Assembly (NCBI RefSeq): GCF_003319175.1
Contig: NZ_QOHK01000006.1
Coordinates: 186,001-250,000 of the forward strand
Direction of reading: 5' to 3'
Length of the DNA: 64,000 nucleotides
Source: Blastococcus sp. TF02-8
GTDB taxonomy: Bacteria > Actinomycetota > Actinomycetes > Mycobacteriales > Geodermatophilaceae
Below the pieces are notes generated by a model, which was given only the letters and a program-made list of their open reading frames with translations, was not told the DNA's origin and made no database searches. Positions 24,458-34,428 of the stretch are shown here, in pieces. The first letter of the stretch is position 1, and every line of letters starts with the position of its first letter. The position numbers were made by a program, and so were the translations under genes.

Positions 24458-26266
24458 GTGCCGAACAGCGTCCGCGGACCCGGAGCGGGGCCCTTCCAGA
24501 GCCGCCGCGCACCGGGCACCCGCCGCACCCGGGGCGCCGGTCTCACCGTCGACCAGCGGGGCCGCCGCAACCGGTTCGGCCTGGTGTTCCTCATCGCGCT
24601 GCTGGTCCTGGTGGTCGGCCGGCTCGTGGTGCTCCAGGGCATCGACGGCGCCGCCTACGCCAACGCCGCCGAGCAGGACCGGCTGCGCAGCTACCCGATC
24701 GCGGCGCTGCGCGGGCAGGTCCTGGACCGGAACGGCAACCCGCTGGCCTACACCGTCGACGCCTCCCGCGTGGTCGCCGACCCGACCGTCGTCAAGGACC
24801 CCCGCCGCACCGCCCTGGCGCTCACCACGCTGCTCGGCGTCCCGGTCCCCGAGCTCACCGAGAAGCTCTCCGGGACCAGCCGGTACGTCGTCCTGGCCAC
24901 CGAGGTGCCGACCGAGGTGAGCGACGCCGTCGACGACCTGGAGCTGCCGGGCATCGTCCTGGAGGACGACCCCGTGCGGCTGTACCCCGCGGGCGTGGTC
25001 GGTGGGCAGGTCGTCGGCTTCGTGGGCCGTGACGGGACCGGCCTGGCCGGTATCGAGCAGACCTTCGAGGACGAGCTCTCGGGTACCGACGGCGAGCGCA
25101 CCGTCGAGGTGGGCAGCGGCGGCCACCCGATCCCGTCCGGGATCGACGAGTCCACGCCGGCCACCGACGGCGACGACGTCACCCTCACCCTCGACCAGGA
25201 CCTGCAGTACGTCACCGACCAGCGCCTCGGCCAGGCCTGCGCCGACGGTGCCACCACCCGGGCCTCCGCCGTCGTCCTGGACGTGCGGACGGCGCAGGTC
25301 GTGGCGATGGGCTCCTGCCCGGGCTACGACCCCGGCGCCTACTCGAGGACCGACCCGGACCTGCTGGGCAACCCCGTCGTCTCCGACGTGTTCGAGCCCG
25401 GCTCGGTGATGAAGGCGGTCACGCTGGCCGCCGCCGTCGAGGAGGGCAAGGCGACCCCCGACCGGGTGCTGTCGGTCAACGGGCACATCCAGGCCGGTGA
25501 CCGCGTCGTGACCGACGCCCACGACCACGCCCCGGTCGACTGGACCGTCACCGGCATCCTCGCCAAGTCCAGCAACGTCGGCACGATCATGCTGGCCCGC
25601 GAGGTGGGCGACGCGACCCTGGAGAAGTACCTGCGCGCGTTCGGCCTGGGCTCCACCACCGGCATCGAACTGCCCGGCGAGAGCCGGGGCATCCTCCAGG
25701 ACTCCGACGAGTGGACCGCCAGCCGCGCCGCCAACGTGCCCATCGGCCAGGGCGTCTCGGTCACCACGCTGCAGATGGCCTCCATCTACCAGGCCATCGC
25801 CAACGGCGGGGTGCGGGTCGAGCCGCGGATCGTGCGCTCGGTGACCACGCCCGGCGGCAAGGTCCTCCCCTCGCCGGAGCCGGAGAGCACCCGGGTCGTC
25901 AGCGAGTCCACCGCCGACCAGCTCGCCTACATGCTCGAGGCCGTCGTCGGCCCGGGGGGGACCGCGCCGCTAGCCCAGATCGAGGGCTTCCGCGTCGCTG
26001 GCAAGACCGGTACCGCGCAGCGGGCCAACCCCGAGACCGGCAGCTACGCCGGCGGCGGGTACGTGACGACCTTCGTCGGCTTCGCCCCGGCCGACGACCC
26101 GCAGTACGTCGTCGCCGTCGACCTGGAGCGCCCGACCAGCTCCGCCGAGGGCGGGCAGGTCGCCGCCCCGGTGTTCGCCGACATCATGAAGGCGGCCCTC
26201 ACCGGCAGCGGCGTCGTCCCCTCCGGCACGCCGCGACCCGAGTTCCGTCTCACCGGCGCCCCCTGA
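24458..26266 (+). CDS. ftsI: Septal peptidoglycan transpeptidase FtsI (class B PBP)
   Basis: A 602-residue penicillin-binding protein. One N-terminal membrane helix (about residues 45-63), a PBP dimer domain beginning LRGQVLDRNGNPLAYTVDA near residue 84, and a transpeptidase domain with the three active-site motifs: SVMK near residue 316 (nucleophile Ser), SSN near residue 371 and KTGT near residue 515. It cross-links peptidoglycan at the septum with FtsW. There are no C-terminal PASTA domains, as usual for actinobacterial FtsI. The GTG start lies three bases after the ftsL stop. Confidence 0.94.
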   Translation: MPNSVRGPGAGPFQSRRAPGTRRTRGAGLTVDQRGRRNRFGLVFLIALLVLVVGRLVVLQGIDGAAYANAAEQDRLRSYPIAALRGQVLDRNGNPLAYTVDASRVVADPTVVKDPRRTALALTTLLGVPVPELTEKLSGTSRYVVLATEVPTEVSDAVDDLELPGIVLEDDPVRLYPAGVVGGQVVGFVGRDGTGLAGIEQTFEDELSGTDGERTVEVGSGGHPIPSGIDESTPATDGDDVTLTLDQDLQYVTDQRLGQACADGATTRASAVVLDVRTAQVVAMGSCPGYDPGAYSRTDPDLLGNPVVSDVFEPGSVMKAVTLAAAVEEGKATPDRVLSVNGHIQAGDRVVTDAHDHAPVDWTVTGILAKSSNVGTIMLAREVGDATLEKYLRAFGLGSTTGIELPGESRGILQDSDEWTASRAANVPIGQGVSVTTLQMASIYQAIANGGVRVEPRIVRSVTTPGGKVLPSPEPESTRVVSESTADQLAYMLEAVVGPGGTAPLAQIEGFRVAGKTGTAQRANPETGSYAGGGYVTTFVGFAPADDPQYVVAVDLERPTSSAEGGQVAAPVFADIMKAALTGSGVVPSGTPRPEFRLTGAP

Positions 26267-26337
26267 CCAGCACGTCCGGCCCGCCGCGGGACGCGCGGGC
26301 CGGACGCACGCATGCCGGTCGGGCGAGCCACCGCCGG

Positions 26338-26343
26338 TAGATT
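26338..26343 (+). promoter_or_regulatory. Leaderless -10 element TAGATT upstream of murE
   Basis: TAGATT ends eight bases before the murE GTG, with no ribosome-binding site, giving a promoter inside the dcw cluster that would make a leaderless murE-to-ftsQ message. Confidence 0.6.
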
Positions 26344-26351
26344 GGAGTCCC

Positions 26352-27905
26352 GTGACCCCGACCGACGACGGGGCGACCCCGCCGCGCGCGGGGAACCGCC
26401 CCCTGCAGCTCTCCGCCCTGGCCGATCTGGTCGGCGACCCGGTCGGTCCGGCCGGCGCCGGCGACCCGGCGATCACCGGGGTCACGCTGGCCTCGTCCGA
26501 GGTGCGCCCCGGTGACCTGTACGCCGCCCTGCCCGGCGCGCGCACCCACGGGGCCCGGTACGCCGCGGACGCGGCGACCCGCGGTGCGCTCGCCCTCCTG
26601 ACCGACCCGACCGGCCGGGAGGAGGCGCTCGCGACGGGGCTGCCCGTCTGCGTGGTCGAGGACCCGCGCGCCGTCCTGGGCGCCGTGGCCGACCGGGTCT
26701 CGGGGGCGCCGAGCAGCCGGCTCACGGTCCTCGGGATCACCGGGACCAACGGCAAGACCACCACGAGCTACCTCGTGGAGGCCGGGCTGGCCGCAGCCGG
26801 CCGCACCACCGGGCTCATCGGCACGGTGCAGACCCGCACCCGCGGCGCCGACGGCTCGGTGACCGCGCTGCCCAGCGTGCGCACCACCCCGGAGGCGCCC
26901 GCGCTGCACGCGCTGCTCGCCGGCATGGCCGACGCCGGGGTGTCGTCGGTCGTCATGGAGGTCTCCAGCCACGCCCTCGTGCAGGGCCGGGTCGGCGGGG
27001 TGCGCTTCGCCGCGGCCGGCTTCACGAACCTGGGCCGCGACCACCTGGACTTCCACGCCGACATGGAGGACTACTTCCGGGCCAAGGCGCTGCTGTTCGA
27101 CGGGCGGGCCGCCGTCGAGGTGGTCGATGTCGACGACGCGTACGGCCGCCGGCTGGCCGAGCGGCCCGGGCGGCGCCCGGTGACCGTCGCCTCCACCGAG
27201 GGAGCCACCGCGGACTGGACGGCGACCGACGTGGCCCCCGCGCCGGCCGGCGGGTCGACCTTCACGCTGCACGGCCCCGGCGGGCGCAGCTGGCCGGCGC
27301 GGGTGCGGCTGCCCGGGCGGTTCAACGTCGCCAACGCCGTCCTCGCCGTCGCGCTGCTCGACGCCGTCGGGGTGGCGGTCGAGGACGCGCTGACCGGCGT
27401 CGCCGGGACCGTGGTGCCCGGCCGCATGGAGCCGGTGGACGCCGGCCAGCCGTTCGTCGCCGTCGTCGACTACGCGCACACCCCGGACGCCGTCGCCACC
27501 GCGCTCGGCGCGCTCCGCCCGGCCACCGCCGGCCGGCTGGTCACGGTGCTCGGCTGCGGCGGCGACCGGGACGCGGGCAAACGCGCCGCGATGGGCGCCG
27601 CGGCCGCCGAGGGCGGCGACGTCCTCGTGGTCACCGACGACAACCCGCGGTCGGAGGACCCCGCCGCGATCCGCGCAGCGATGCTCGCCGGGGCCGCCGA
27701 GGTGCCGGCGGAGCGCCGGGCGGAGATCATCGAGGTCGCCGGACGCCGGGAGGCCCTCGCCGCGGCCGTGCGCCTGGCCCGGGCCGGGGACACCCTGCTG
27801 GTGGCCGGCAAGGGGCACGAGACCGGTCAGGAGGTCGCGGGCACGGTGCATCCGTTCGACGACCGCGTCATCCTGCGCGAGCTGCTCTCGGAGGCCGCGT
27901 CGTGA
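26352..27905 (+). CDS. murE: UDP-MurNAc-tripeptide synthetase MurE (meso-diaminopimelate adding)
   Basis: A 517-residue cytoplasmic Mur ligase that adds the third stem residue. The ATP loop [15 protein letters not shown] is near residue 133, VVMEVSSHAL near residue 200, and DNPRSEDP near residue 434 is the motif that selects meso-diaminopimelate, so the wall is predicted to be DAP-type. It starts a new run after an 85-base gap: TAGATT precedes the GTG by eight bases, suggesting a leaderless internal promoter. It overlaps murF by four bases. Confidence 0.94.
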   Translation: MTPTDDGATPPRAGNRPLQLSALADLVGDPVGPAGAGDPAITGVTLASSEVRPGDLYAALPGARTHGARYAADAATRGALALLTDPTGREEALATGLPVCVVEDPRAVLGAVADRVSGAPSSRLTVLGITGTNGKTTTSYLVEAGLAAAGRTTGLIGTVQTRTRGADGSVTALPSVRTTPEAPALHALLAGMADAGVSSVVMEVSSHALVQGRVGGVRFAAAGFTNLGRDHLDFHADMEDYFRAKALLFDGRAAVEVVDVDDAYGRRLAERPGRRPVTVASTEGATADWTATDVAPAPAGGSTFTLHGPGGRSWPARVRLPGRFNVANAVLAVALLDAVGVAVEDALTGVAGTVVPGRMEPVDAGQPFVAVVDYAHTPDAVATALGALRPATAGRLVTVLGCGGDRDAGKRAAMGAAAAEGGDVLVVTDDNPRSEDPAAIRAAMLAGAAEVPAERRAEIIEVAGRREALAAAVRLARAGDTLLVAGKGHETGQEVAGTVHPFDDRVILRELLSEAAS

Positions 27906-29293
27906 TCGCGCTGACCCTCGCCGAGGTCGCCGACGCCACCGGCGGGCGCCTGCAGGGCGATCCGGGCACCGTCGTGACCGGGCAGGTCACCCTCGACTCC
28001 CGCGCCGTCGGCGCCGGCGACCTGTTCGTCGCGGTGCGCGGCGAGCGCGTGGACGGGCACGACTTCCTCCCGGCGGCCGCGACGGCCGGTGCAGCGGGCG
28101 CCCTGGTCACCCGTGCCGACGCAGCCCTGCCGTGCGTCGTCGTCGAGGACACCGTGGTCGCCCTCGGCCGCCTCGCCTCGGTCGTGCACGCCCGGCTCAC
28201 CGCCGCCGGGCTCCGGACCCTGGCGATCACCGGGTCGTCGGGCAAGACCTCCACCAAGGACCTGCTCGGTCAGGTGCTGGCGGCGGCGGGGCAGACCGTG
28301 AGCCCGCCCGGTTCCTACAACAACGACATCGGCCTGCCGCTGACCGTGCTCTCCGCCGACGAGGACACCGCCTACCTGGTGCTCGAGATGGGCGCGCGCG
28401 GCGTGGGCCACATCGCCCGGCTGTGCCGGGTCGCCCGCCCGCAGATCGGCGTCGTCCTCAACGTCGGGTCCGCCCACCTCGGCGAGTTCGGCTCCGCCGA
28501 CGGCATCGCCCTGGCCAAGGGCGAGCTGGTCGAGGCACTGCCGGAGGACGGCACCGCGGTGCTCAACGTCGACGACGCCCGGGTCATCGGGATGGCGCCG
28601 CGCACCCGCGCGCGGGTGCTCGGCACCGGCCGCGGCGCCGACGCCGACGTGCGCGCCACCGGCGTCGCGCTCGACGACAGCGCCCGGCCCCGGTTCACGC
28701 TCGTCGCCGGGGGAGAGGAGCACCCGGTGGCGCTGCAGGTGGTGGGCGAGCACCAGGTGGCCAACGCCCTGTCCGCCGCCGGTGCGGCGCTGGCCGCGGG
28801 CATGACCCCGGCCGACGTCGCCGCCGCCCTGTCCACCGCCGGTCCGCGCAGCCGCTGGCGGATGGAGGTCAGCCGCCGGGACGACGGCGTGACCGTCGTC
28901 AACGACGCGTACAACGCCAACCCCGAGTCGATGCGGGCCGCCCTGGCCGCGCTCGCCGGCCTGCCCGGCGAGCGCCGGATCGCCGTGCTCGGCGGCATGG
29001 CCGAGCTCGGTCCCGACGCCGCCGAGGAGCACGAGCGGCTCGGGCGGGACGCCGTCGGGGCCGGGGTCGACGTGGTCATCGCGGTCGGCGCCGATGCGGT
29101 AGGCATAGCCGGAGGTGCGACCGCCGCGGGGCGGCGCGCAGGAGAGGAGTCGGTGCACGTGCCGGACCGGGCCGCTGCCCTCGCGCTGCTGGAGGAGGTG
29201 CTGCGCCCCGGCGACGTCGTGCTCGTCAAGGCCAGCCGCTCCTACGGCCTGGAGCTGCTCGCGGCCGACCTGCTGGGCGGTGCCGCCTCGTGA
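27902..29293 (+). CDS. murF: UDP-MurNAc-tripeptide--D-Ala-D-Ala ligase MurF
   Basis: A 463-residue Mur ligase completing the pentapeptide. Typical parts: an N-terminal uridine-binding domain with VTLDSRAVGAGDLFVA near residue 29, the ATP loop AITGSSGKTSTKDLLGQ near residue 110, NNDIGLPLTVL near residue 140, and NDAYNANPESMRAAL near residue 335, the C-terminal ligase signature. GTGA overlaps at both ends show tight coupling with murE and mraY. Confidence 0.94.
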   Translation: MIALTLAEVADATGGRLQGDPGTVVTGQVTLDSRAVGAGDLFVAVRGERVDGHDFLPAAATAGAAGALVTRADAALPCVVVEDTVVALGRLASVVHARLTAAGLRTLAITGSSGKTSTKDLLGQVLAAAGQTVSPPGSYNNDIGLPLTVLSADEDTAYLVLEMGARGVGHIARLCRVARPQIGVVLNVGSAHLGEFGSADGIALAKGELVEALPEDGTAVLNVDDARVIGMAPRTRARVLGTGRGADADVRATGVALDDSARPRFTLVAGGEEHPVALQVVGEHQVANALSAAGAALAAGMTPADVAAALSTAGPRSRWRMEVSRRDDGVTVVNDAYNANPESMRAALAALAGLPGERRIAVLGGMAELGPDAAEEHERLGRDAVGAGVDVVIAVGADAVGIAGGATAAGRRAGEESVHVPDRAAALALLEEVLRPGDVVLVKASRSYGLELLAADLLGGAAS

Positions 29294-30366
29294 GGAGCGT
29301 CCTCATCGCCGCGGCGGTCGGGCTGATCGTCTCGATCCTGCTCACGCCGCTGGCCATCCGCGCCTTCCGCCGCCAGGGGCTGGGGCAGGAGATCCGTGAC
29401 GACGGTCCCGAGAGCCACCTGTCGAAGAAGGGCACGCCCACGATGGGCGGCACCGTCATCGTCGGGGCCACGGTGCTCGGCTACGTCGTCGCGCACCTGG
29501 TCTTCGTGGGCCAGTCGGGCTGGGGCTTCACCGCCACCGGGCTGCTGCTGCTCTTCCTCATGGTCGGCATGGGGACCGTCGGGTTCCTCGACGACTACCT
29601 CAAGATCCGGCACCGGCGCAGCCTCGGCCTGAACAAGACCGCCAAGCTCGTCGGCCAGCTGCTCGTCGGCGTCACCTTCGCGGTGCTGGCCATCAACTTC
29701 CCGCACGACGGGGTCACGCCGGCGTCGACCGTCGTCTCCTACGTGCGCGACATCGCGCCCCTGGCGCTGGGGCCGATCGCGTTCGTGATCCTCGCGTACC
29801 TCTTCATCGCCGGGTTCTCCAACGCGGTCAACCTGACCGACGGGCTCGACGGCCTCGCCGCGGGCTCCTCGGCGATGGTGCTGGCGTCCTACGTGGTCAT
29901 CTCCTTCTGGCAGTTCACCCACGACTGCGCCAACGAGCTCATCGAGGGCTGCTACACCGTGCGCGACCCGCTCGACATCACGCTCATCGCCGCCTCCGGC
30001 ATGGGGGCGTGCCTGGGCTTCCTGTGGTGGAACACCAGCCCGGCCCGGATCTTCATGGGCGACACCGGTTCGCTGGCCCTCGGCGGGCTGCTCTCCGGCC
30101 TGGCCATCGTCACCCGCACCGAGCTGCTGCTCGTCGTCCTCGGCGGGCTGTTCGTGGCCGTGACGCTCTCGGTGATCATCCAGGTGGCGTTCTTCCGGGC
30201 CACCCGGCGCCGGGTCTTCCGCATGGCACCGCTGCACCACCACTTCGAGCTGGCCGGGTGGACGGAGAGCACGGTCATCGTCCGGTTCTGGCTGGTCACG
30301 GGCATGGCGGTCGCCTTCGGGCTGGGGCTGTTCTACGCCGACTGGCTCGGCTTCGTGGGCCTGTGA
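29290..30366 (+). CDS. mraY: Phospho-MurNAc-pentapeptide transferase MraY
   Basis: A 358-residue polytopic membrane enzyme with about ten helices, making lipid I from UDP-MurNAc-pentapeptide and undecaprenyl phosphate. KKGTPTMGG near residue 47, FLDDYLKI near residue 99 and NLTDGLDGLAAG near residue 183 carry the catalytic and Mg-binding aspartates; PLHHHFELAGW near residue 315 is the signature C-terminal loop. The GTG overlaps murF. Its own stop sits in a duplicated CTGTGAGCGG sequence at the start of the small insertion before murD. Confidence 0.95.
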   Translation: MRSVLIAAAVGLIVSILLTPLAIRAFRRQGLGQEIRDDGPESHLSKKGTPTMGGTVIVGATVLGYVVAHLVFVGQSGWGFTATGLLLLFLMVGMGTVGFLDDYLKIRHRRSLGLNKTAKLVGQLLVGVTFAVLAINFPHDGVTPASTVVSYVRDIAPLALGPIAFVILAYLFIAGFSNAVNLTDGLDGLAAGSSAMVLASYVVISFWQFTHDCANELIEGCYTVRDPLDITLIAASGMGACLGFLWWNTSPARIFMGDTGSLALGGLLSGLAIVTRTELLLVVLGGLFVAVTLSVIIQVAFFRATRRRVFRMAPLHHHFELAGWTESTVIVRFWLVTGMAVAFGLGLFYADWLGFVGL

Positions 30367-30455
30367 GCGGACAGGCGCGTGAGCATCGCAGCGAGGAACG
30401 AGCGAGGAGCGGAGCGCGACGCGGGAGCGAACCAGAGGGCGCTGTGAGCGGGCAG
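30361..30455 (+). repeat. Purine-rich 81-base insertion flanked by a 14-base duplication at the mraY/murD junction
   Basis: CTGTGAGCGGACAG (30361-30374) recurs as CTGTGAGCGGGCAG (30442-30455), one mismatch. Both copies contain a GTGA that could be the murD start. The segment between is rich in GAGCGAG-type purine motifs and stays in the murD frame. The other Mur genes here overlap by four bases, so this gap looks secondary. Confidence 0.7.
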
Positions 30456-31886
30456 CTGCACTCCTTCGCCGGCCGCACCGTCCTCGTCGCGGGGCTCGGC
30501 GTGTCCGGGGTGGCCTCGGCCCGCGTGCTGCTCGACCTGGGCGCCCGCGTGCTGCTCACCGACGCCGCCCAGGTGCCCGCGGTCGCCGAGCTGACCGCAG
30601 CGGGCGCCACCTGGCTGGGCGCGCTCGACACGGTTCCCGCCGCAGCGGACCTCGTGGTCACGTCGCCGGGCTGGCGGCCGGACAACCCCCTCCTGGCCGA
30701 CGCCGCGGCGCGCGGCATCGAGGTCGTGGGCGAGCCGGAGCTCGCCTGGCGGCTGCGCGTCTCGGGCCCCGACGGCACCCCTGCGCCGTGGCTCGCCGTC
30801 ACCGGCACGAACGGCAAGACGACGACCGTGACGATGCTGGAGGCGATCCTCCTGGCGGCCGGTCGGCGTGCGGTCGCGGCCGGGAACGTCGGCCGCCCGC
30901 TGGTCGAGGTGGTCACCGCCCGCGCCGAGGACGGGACGCCCGCCTACGACGCGGTGGCCGTGGAGCTCTCCAGCTTCCAGCTGCACTGGTCCTCGACGCT
31001 GGCCCCGGCCGCCGCGGCGGTGCTGAACGTCGCCGACGACCACACCGACTGGCACGGCTCCTTCGCCGCCTACCGCGACGCCAAGGCCCGCATCATCGAG
31101 CGGTCGCCCGTGGCGGTGGCCGACGCGGGGGACCCCGTGGCCGCGCGCCTGGTCCAGGGGCATCCCCGTCCGGTGACGGTGACCCTCGGCGAGCCCGCTC
31201 CCGGTCAGCTCGGCGTCCGCGCCGGCGTCCTGGTGGACCGGGCGTTCGCCGAGGACCCGGCCGGCGAGGTCCTGCTGGAGCGATCGGAGCTACCGGTCCC
31301 CGGGCCGCACAACACCGTCAACGCCCTCGCCGCGGCGGCCCTCGCCCGCGCGGTCGGGGTGCCGGCGGAGGCGGTGGCCCGCGGCCTGGCCGGGTTCCGC
31401 GGCGGAGCACACCGGAACGTCCTCGTCGCCACCGTCGACGGCGTGGACTACGTCGACGACAGCAAGGCCACCAACCCGCACGCGGCCGGCGCCTCGCTGG
31501 CCGCCTACCCGCGGGTGGTCTGGATCGCCGGTGGCCTGCTCAAGGGTGCCGACGTCGACCCGCTCGTCGCCGCCGTGGGGCCGCGCCTGGCCGGTGTGGT
31601 GCTGCTCGGCCGCGACCGCGCCGAGATCGCCCGCTCGCTGGCGCGACACGCCCCCTCGGTGCCGGTGGTCGAGATCCCCAGCGGCGACGATGGGTGGATG
31701 GATCCGAGCCGGCCGGACGCCGCGGCGACGATGACCCGCGTCGTCACCGCGGCCGCCGGGCTGGCCCGGCCCGGTGACACGGTGCTGCTCGCGCCGGCCG
31801 CGGCGTCCATGGACGTGTTCCGCGACTACGGCCACCGCGGCCAGGCGTTCGCCGACGCGGTGCGGGCCCTGGTGACCGACCGATGA
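30444..31886 (+). CDS. murD: UDP-MurNAc-L-alanine--D-glutamate ligase MurD
   Basis: A 480-residue cytoplasmic Mur ligase. [15 protein letters not shown] near residue 12 is the uridine-binding fold, [16 protein letters not shown] near residue 118 the ATP loop, and [17 protein letters not shown] near residue 335 the C-terminal signature with the lysine region. The GTG at 30444 has AGAGGG four bases upstream and gives a family-normal length. An in-frame GTG at 30363 overlaps the mraY stop exactly as the other junctions do and would add 27 residues; the two starts lie in duplicated sequence. The stop overlaps ftsW (ATGA). Confidence 0.92.
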   Translation: MSGQLHSFAGRTVLVAGLGVSGVASARVLLDLGARVLLTDAAQVPAVAELTAAGATWLGALDTVPAAADLVVTSPGWRPDNPLLADAAARGIEVVGEPELAWRLRVSGPDGTPAPWLAVTGTNGKTTTVTMLEAILLAAGRRAVAAGNVGRPLVEVVTARAEDGTPAYDAVAVELSSFQLHWSSTLAPAAAAVLNVADDHTDWHGSFAAYRDAKARIIERSPVAVADAGDPVAARLVQGHPRPVTVTLGEPAPGQLGVRAGVLVDRAFAEDPAGEVLLERSELPVPGPHNTVNALAAAALARAVGVPAEAVARGLAGFRGGAHRNVLVATVDGVDYVDDSKATNPHAAGASLAAYPRVVWIAGGLLKGADVDPLVAAVGPRLAGVVLLGRDRAEIARSLARHAPSVPVVEIPSGDDGWMDPSRPDAAATMTRVVTAAAGLARPGDTVLLAPAAASMDVFRDYGHRGQAFADAVRALVTDR

Positions 31887-33331
31887 CGAGCACCCAGACC
31901 CGGCCGCGTCCGCAGCGCACCGACCGCGCCCGCCGGACCGAGCGGCCGAGCCGGCCCGCGCGCCGGTTCACCCCGCCCGCCTGGCTGGACGGCCCGATGA
32001 CCAGCCTCCACCTGGTGCTCGGCTCGGCCGGCCTGCTGCTGCTCATCGGCCTGGTCATGGTCTTCTCCGCCTCCTCCATCGAGGCGGCGCTCGACGACCA
32101 GCCCGCATGGGCGCCCGGCGTGAAGCAGCTGGTGCTGGCGTGTGTCGGCCTGGCGGCGATGGTGGTGGCGATGCGGCTGCCCGTCGGGCTGGTCCGCCGG
32201 CACGCGCCGAAGGCCCTGGTCGTGGTCTTCGCCCTGCTGCTGCTCGTGCTGATCCCCGGCCTCGGGATCGAGCGCAACGGTGCCCGGCAGTGGATCCCGC
32301 TCGGGTTCACCGACTTCCAGCCCTCGGAGCTCGGCAAGCTGGTGTTCGCGCTCTGGGGCGCGCACATGCTGGCCCTGCGCGAGCGCTACCTGACCACCCG
32401 GTCGCTGCTGGTGCCGGTGCTCCCGGTCTTCGGCGTCCTCTCCCTGCTGCTCATCGTCGAGCCGGACTTCGGTGGCGTGGTCAGCCTGGCCCTGGTGCTG
32501 GTCGGCCTGCTCTGGGCCGGGGGCCTGCCGCTGCGCTGGTTCGGCGCCTTCGCCGGTGCGGGGGCGGTGCTGCTCGGCGTCATGGTCCTGGTCGCGCCCT
32601 ACCGGATGGAGCGCGTCACGGCCTTCATGGACCCGTTCGCCGACCCGACCAACACCGGCTTCCAGGCCATCCGCGGCATGTACGCGCTGGCCACCGGCGG
32701 GCTGTGGGGCGTGGGCCTGGGCAACAGCGCGATGAAGTGGAACATCCTCCCGGAGGCGGAGTCGGACTACATCTTCGCGATCATCGGCGAGGAGCTCGGT
32801 TTCCTCGGCTGCCTGGTGGTCGTCACCCTGTACGGCGTGCTCGCCTACGCCGGCTTCCGGATCGCCCGCCGCTCCGCCGACCGGTTCGTCCAGCTGGCCA
32901 GCGTCGCCATCACCGTGTGGCTGATCGGTCAGGCCACGATGAACATGGGGTACGTGGTGGGCATGCTCCCGGTGACCGGTGTGACGCTCCCGCTGATCTC
33001 GGCGGGCGGCACGTCGCTGATCCTCACGCTGTTCATCGTCGGTCTGCTCGCCCGCTTCGCCTGCTCCGAGCCGGCCGCCGTCGAGCACCTGCGCACCGCC
33101 GACCGCAGCCGGCTCGCCCGGTTGCTCCTGCCGGCGCCGGCGCACGCGGTCGACCCGGTGCGCCTGCACCGGTTCCCGGACGAGCCGGTGGAGGGCAGGC
33201 CGGCGGTCGCCGGGACCCGCACCCTGCTGCACCCGCGGGGGACGGCGGCGCGGCGCACCCCAGCGCCCCGCGGTGCCGACCTGCGCCGACGCGAGCCCGC
33301 CGTCCGGCGCCGGCCCGGGGGCGACCGATGA
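31883..33331 (+). CDS. ftsW: Septal peptidoglycan polymerase FtsW (SEDS family)
   Basis: A 482-residue SEDS glycosyltransferase with ten membrane helices, working with FtsI at the septum. Characteristic stretches: [10 protein letters not shown] near residue 56, [21 protein letters not shown] near residue 132, [10 protein letters not shown] near residue 191, [15 protein letters not shown] near residue 294 and [14 protein letters not shown] near residue 370. A basic N-terminal tail of about 35 residues and an Arg/Pro-rich C-terminal tail of about 85 residues are cytoplasmic, as in other actinobacterial FtsW proteins. It overlaps murD and murG by four bases each. Confidence 0.94.
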   Translation: MTSTQTRPRPQRTDRARRTERPSRPARRFTPPAWLDGPMTSLHLVLGSAGLLLLIGLVMVFSASSIEAALDDQPAWAPGVKQLVLACVGLAAMVVAMRLPVGLVRRHAPKALVVVFALLLLVLIPGLGIERNGARQWIPLGFTDFQPSELGKLVFALWGAHMLALRERYLTTRSLLVPVLPVFGVLSLLLIVEPDFGGVVSLALVLVGLLWAGGLPLRWFGAFAGAGAVLLGVMVLVAPYRMERVTAFMDPFADPTNTGFQAIRGMYALATGGLWGVGLGNSAMKWNILPEAESDYIFAIIGEELGFLGCLVVVTLYGVLAYAGFRIARRSADRFVQLASVAITVWLIGQATMNMGYVVGMLPVTGVTLPLISAGGTSLILTLFIVGLLARFACSEPAAVEHLRTADRSRLARLLLPAPAHAVDPVRLHRFPDEPVEGRPAVAGTRTLLHPRGTAARRTPAPRGADLRRREPAVRRRPGGDR

Positions 33332-34428
33332 GCGCCCCGCGCTCGGTGGTCCTCGCCGGCGGCGGGACCGGCGGCCACATCGAGCCGATGCTCTCCCTGG
33401 CCGACGCCCTGCGCCGGCGCGGCGGCCCCGACCTGCGCATCACCTGCCTGGGCACCGCGCGCGGCATGGAGACCCGGCTCGTCCCCGCCCGCGGCTACGA
33501 CCTGCGGCTCATCCCGCCGGTGCCGCTCCCGCGCAAGCCGACGCCGGACCTGCTCCGCGTGCCGGGGCGGGTCCGGCGTTCGGTCGCCGAGACCCGGGCC
33601 GTCCTGGACGAGGTCGCCGCCGACGTGGTCGTCGGGTTCGGCGGCTACGTGGCGCTGCCGGCCTACCTGGCCGCCCGCCGGGCGAAGGTGCCGGTGGTGG
33701 TGCACGAGCAGAACGCGCTGCCGGGGCTGGCGAACCGGGTCGGCGCCCGCATCGCCGCGCGGGTGGCGGTGACCGTGCCGGGCACCCCGCTGCGCGGCGG
33801 GGAGCACGTCGGCATGCCGCTGCGGCGCAGCATCTCCACCCTCGACCGGGCGGCGTTGCGGGCCGAGGCGCGCGAGACCTTCGGTCTGGACGCCGACCGC
33901 CCCACGCTGCTGGTCTTCGGCGGCTCGCAGGGCGCCCAGTCGCTCAACCGGGCCGCGGTGGCCGCCGCGGCCGCCCTGACCGACGCCGGCGTGCAGGTGC
34001 TGCACGCCCGGGGGCCGAAGAACACCGGGGTGGTGGTGCCCGAGCGGCCCGCCGGCCGGGCGCCCTACGTGCTGGTCGACTACCTCGACCGGATGGACCT
34101 CGCCTACGCCGCGGCCGATCTGGCGCTGTGCCGCTCGGGCGCGGTGACGGTCGCCGAGCTGTCGGCGGTGGGCCTGCCCGCGGCCTTCGTGCCGCTGCCG
34201 ATCGGTAACGGCGAGCAGCGTCGCAACGCCCTCCCGGTCATCGACGCCGGCGGCGGCCTCCTCGTGGAGGATGCCGCACTGACCCCCGAGTGGATCACCG
34301 GCACCCTGCTGCCGCTGCTCACGAACCCGGCCGCGCTGGCGGACCTCGCCCGGAACGCGGCCGCCGCGGGCGTGCCCGACGCCGACGAGCGGCTGGCCGA
34401 CATCGTCTGCGAGGTGGCTGCGCGATGA
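33328..34428 (+). CDS. murG: UDP-GlcNAc:lipid I GlcNAc transferase MurG
   Basis: A 366-residue GT-B enzyme converting lipid I to lipid II on the inner face of the membrane. [20 protein letters not shown] at residues 7-26 is the N-terminal glycine-rich acceptor loop, [14 protein letters not shown] near residue 126 is family-specific, [15 protein letters not shown] near residue 195 and the C-terminal [15 protein letters not shown] near residue 270 form the UDP-GlcNAc site. The length is normal. ATG overlaps the ftsW stop and its own stop overlaps murC. Confidence 0.94.
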   Translation: MSAPRSVVLAGGGTGGHIEPMLSLADALRRRGGPDLRITCLGTARGMETRLVPARGYDLRLIPPVPLPRKPTPDLLRVPGRVRRSVAETRAVLDEVAADVVVGFGGYVALPAYLAARRAKVPVVVHEQNALPGLANRVGARIAARVAVTVPGTPLRGGEHVGMPLRRSISTLDRAALRAEARETFGLDADRPTLLVFGGSQGAQSLNRAAVAAAAALTDAGVQVLHARGPKNTGVVVPERPAGRAPYVLVDYLDRMDLAYAAADLALCRSGAVTVAELSAVGLPAAFVPLPIGNGEQRRNALPVIDAGGGLLVEDAALTPEWITGTLLPLLTNPAALADLARNAAAAGVPDADERLADIVCEVAAR

